Shown here piece by piece: positions 62,966-64,000 of a stretch of 64,000 nucleotides of DNA. Origin of the DNA: Pseudomonas fortuita (GTDB taxonomy: Bacteria; Pseudomonadota; Gammaproteobacteria; Pseudomonadales; Pseudomonadaceae). The first letter of the stretch is position 1. The number at the start of each line of letters is the position of its first letter. Position numbers and translations under genes: made by a program. The notes beneath the pieces are model-generated. The model was given only the letters and a program-made list of their open reading frames with translations, was not told the origin of the DNA and made no database searches. The stretch lies in NCBI RefSeq assembly GCF_026898135.2, contig NZ_CP114035.2, positions 2,149,501 through 2,213,500 on the forward strand. Reading direction: 5' to 3'.

Positions 62966-63411
62966 GCCGTGCGCTCCTGGAACATTTCGGCGAAGTGGCT
63001 GAGGGCCATGCGGTAGCCATGGCTGCCCAGCCCGCAAATCACCCCGACGGCGATGGACGATACAAATGACAGATGGCGGAACGGCTCGCGCTTGTGCACG
63101 TTCGACAGGTGTACTTCGATGACCGGCAGTTCACTGGCCACCAAGGCGTCGCGGATGGCCACCGAGGTGTGGGTCCAGGCGCCGGGGTTGATCACGATAC
63201 CGGCGCAGCGGCCGCGGGCGGCGTGGATCCAGTCGATCAGTTCACCTTCGTGGTTGGTTTGGCGGAATTCGATTTCCAGGCCATGGCCATGGGCAGTGTC
63301 GGCACAGCTTTGGGCCAGGTCAGCCAGGGTTTCGTGGCCATATTGAGCAGGCTCGCGGGTACCCAGCATGTTCAGGTTAGGGCCGTTGAGCACGAGAATA
63401 AGGGGGTTCAT
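62962..63411 (-). CDS. aroQ: Type II 3-dehydroquinate dehydratase (AroQ)
   Basis: Small dehydratase of 149 residues interconverting 3-dehydroquinate and 3-dehydroshikimate. [20 protein letters not shown] contains the flexible-loop Arg and catalytic Tyr; [17 protein letters not shown] and [20 protein letters not shown] complete the active site. The ATG at 63411 (MNPLILVL) is preferred; an ATG three codons upstream is also possible, and neither has a strong ribosome site. Operon with the AroE-like gene; pairing with an NAD-type dehydrogenase suggests quinate/shikimate breakdown. Confidence 0.92.
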   Translation of the reverse strand: MNPLILVLNGPNLNMLGTREPAQYGHETLADLAQSCADTAHGHGLEIEFRQTNHEGELIDWIHAARGRCAGIVINPGAWTHTSVAIRDALVASELPVIEVHLSNVHKREPFRHLSFVSSIAVGVICGLGSHGYRMALSHFAEMFQERTA

Positions 63412-63466
63412 GACGAGCATCGCTTTGTTGTTGTTGGATGCACCTAGTTTTGTACCGCCTGGTTAG

Positions 63467-63485
63467 TTTAGTCAATTGGACTAAA
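63467..63485. promoter_or_regulatory. Palindromic operator TTTAGTC-N5-GACTAAA
   Basis: A perfect 7-bp inverted repeat, TTTAGTC (63467-63473) and GACTAAA (63479-63485), with spacer AATTG. It lies 56 bases upstream of the aroQ start, inside its promoter region. Its size and symmetry suit a dimeric repressor of TetR or IclR type. No such regulator gene is in the window. Confidence 0.65.
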
Positions 63486-63534
63486 ACGCCGCACCGGGAA
63501 AGTGGGCGATTATCGAACTGTTGAGGTGTGCAGG

Positions 63535-63550
63535 CCCCCGCCTACGGGGG
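63535..63550. terminator. Short GC hairpin
   Basis: cccccg-ccta-cggggg makes a 6-bp stem with a 4-base loop between the two divergent promoters. No T-run follows on either strand; its role is uncertain. Confidence 0.4.
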
Positions 63551-63570
63551 ATTTGGCTTTCTGCGCCTGC

Positions 63571-63586
63571 ATTACAAAATTGTAAT
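63571..63586 (+). promoter_or_regulatory. Heavy-metal response-regulator box ATTACAA-AA-TTGTAAT
   Basis: A perfect 7-bp inverted repeat (63571-63577 with 63580-63586) about 73 bases upstream of the czcC-type start. It matches the general form of CopR/CzcR-type boxes (ATTACA...TGTAAT) bound by metal-sensing OmpR-family regulators. Function as such a box is inferred from the motif and the downstream gene. Confidence 0.7.
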
Positions 63587-63658
63587 TTTCCTGCCACCGC
63601 CCCGATAAGCACGGCTTCCTACAGTCCTTCGCCTAAACGCGTCGACGAGGATTTGTTC

Positions 63659-64000
63659 GTGCCCATCCCCCGCAAGACCGCTTTGCTCTGCCTGTTGCTG
63701 GCCAGTGTCACCAGTGCCCAGGCCAGTCAGAGCCTGAGCCTGCCCCAGGCGCTTGCCGCCGCCTTTGCTCAAAACCCAGAGCTGGCCGCAGCCGGCCGGG
63801 AAATCGGCATTGCCGACGGCGAGCGGCGCCAGGCCGGGTTGATCCCCAACCCAGAGCTCGCCTGGGAGGTCGAGGACACCCGCCGCGATACCAGCACCAC
63901 CACCGTCACCCTCAGCCAGCCGTTGGAACTGGGCGGCAAGCGCGGCGCACGTATTGCTGTGGCTGGCACCGGCCAGGCCATTGCCCAGCTTGGCCTGGAG
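63659..64000 (+). CDS. czcC: CzcC-type outer-membrane efflux protein, 5' part only
   Basis: First 114 codons of a TolC-like outer-membrane factor of the CzcC group (Co/Zn/Cd efflux). GTG start with GAGG 8 bases upstream; signal peptide about 1-23 (KTALLCLLLASVTSAQA-SQ). LSLPQALAAAFAQNPELAAAGREI is the TolC-family start, and GLIPNPELAWEVEDTRRDT followed by TLSQPLELGGKRGARI is the CzcC/CusC signature. It runs off the right edge; czcB and czcA would be expected next. The upstream metal-type box supports zinc or cadmium induction. Confidence 0.88.
   Translation, partial: MPIPRKTALLCLLLASVTSAQASQSLSLPQALAAAFAQNPELAAAGREIGIADGERRQAGLIPNPELAWEVEDTRRDTSTTTVTLSQPLELGGKRGARIAVAGTGQAIAQLGLE

Overview
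The window reads as a chromosomal stretch of a fluorescent pseudomonad, most likely the Pseudomonas putida group. It has high-GC coding sequence with the usual codon bias, many REP-type palindromes of the 'cctgtgggagc-ggcttgcc-ggcgatgagg' kind, and a gene order I recognise from P. putida chromosomes: Csu-type pili beside a bacteriophytochrome, then cysI, metH, cti, nfuA, polB, and aroQ/aroE-like genes beside czcC. I see no insertion sequence, prophage, CRISPR array or rRNA. There is one tRNA, tRNA-Gln(TTG).

Layout. 1-2.5 kb: the 3' end of a PrpE-like acyl-CoA synthetase, the ATPase ZapE and a small DUF465-like protein. 2.7 kb: tRNA-Gln. 3.0-8.2 kb (minus strand): a photosensory cassette of bacteriophytochrome kinase, single-domain response regulator and hybrid kinase. 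8.4-14.8 kb (plus): seven genes for a Csu-type chaperone-usher pilus, transcribed divergently from the photosensor. 14.9-19.2 kb: an M14 carboxypeptidase, an AraC regulator and a predicted autotransporter carrying a tyrosine-phosphatase passenger. 19.4-29.4 kb: sulfur genes (two sulfonate-type binding proteins, cysI plus DUF934) mixed with an AraC/MFS pair, an NTF2-like protein, an aldo-keto reductase and an orphan periplasmic binding protein. 29.5-38.9 kb: metH, cis/trans fatty-acid isomerase, an acyltransferase, nfuA, and a SCO/PCuAC copper-delivery pair. 39.3-40.9 kb: a lower-GC patch with an MFS gene split by a frameshift. 40.9-43.8 kb: azlCD with an AraC regulator, and a Sel1-like periplasmic protein. 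43.9-47.5 kb: a compact group of SGNH-like protein, LysE-type exporter and YqcI/YcgG heme N-hydroxylase-like protein, with a divergent LysR regulator. 47.5-52.1 kb: a LysR/MFS pair and DNA polymerase II. 52.2-56.6 kb: a 1473-residue LRR/NEL-type E3 ubiquitin-ligase-like toxin. 56.8-61.5 kb: a DUF4174 protein, an OmpR-type two-component system, a low-density patch of tiny genes and a DUF2790 protein. 61.5-64 kb: a thioredoxin-like protein, aroE/aroQ-like genes with a palindromic operator, and the start of a czcC-type efflux gene preceded by a palindrome typical of heavy-metal response regulators.

The most interesting leads are the divergent phytochrome/Csu-pilus arrangement, the secreted phosphatase-autotransporter fusion, the giant NEL-type toxin with no secretion system in view, and the YqcI/YcgG-LysE-SGNH-LysR group, which looks like a minimal pathway to make and export an N-oxidised small molecule. 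All functional calls come from reading motifs and context; no database search was run.
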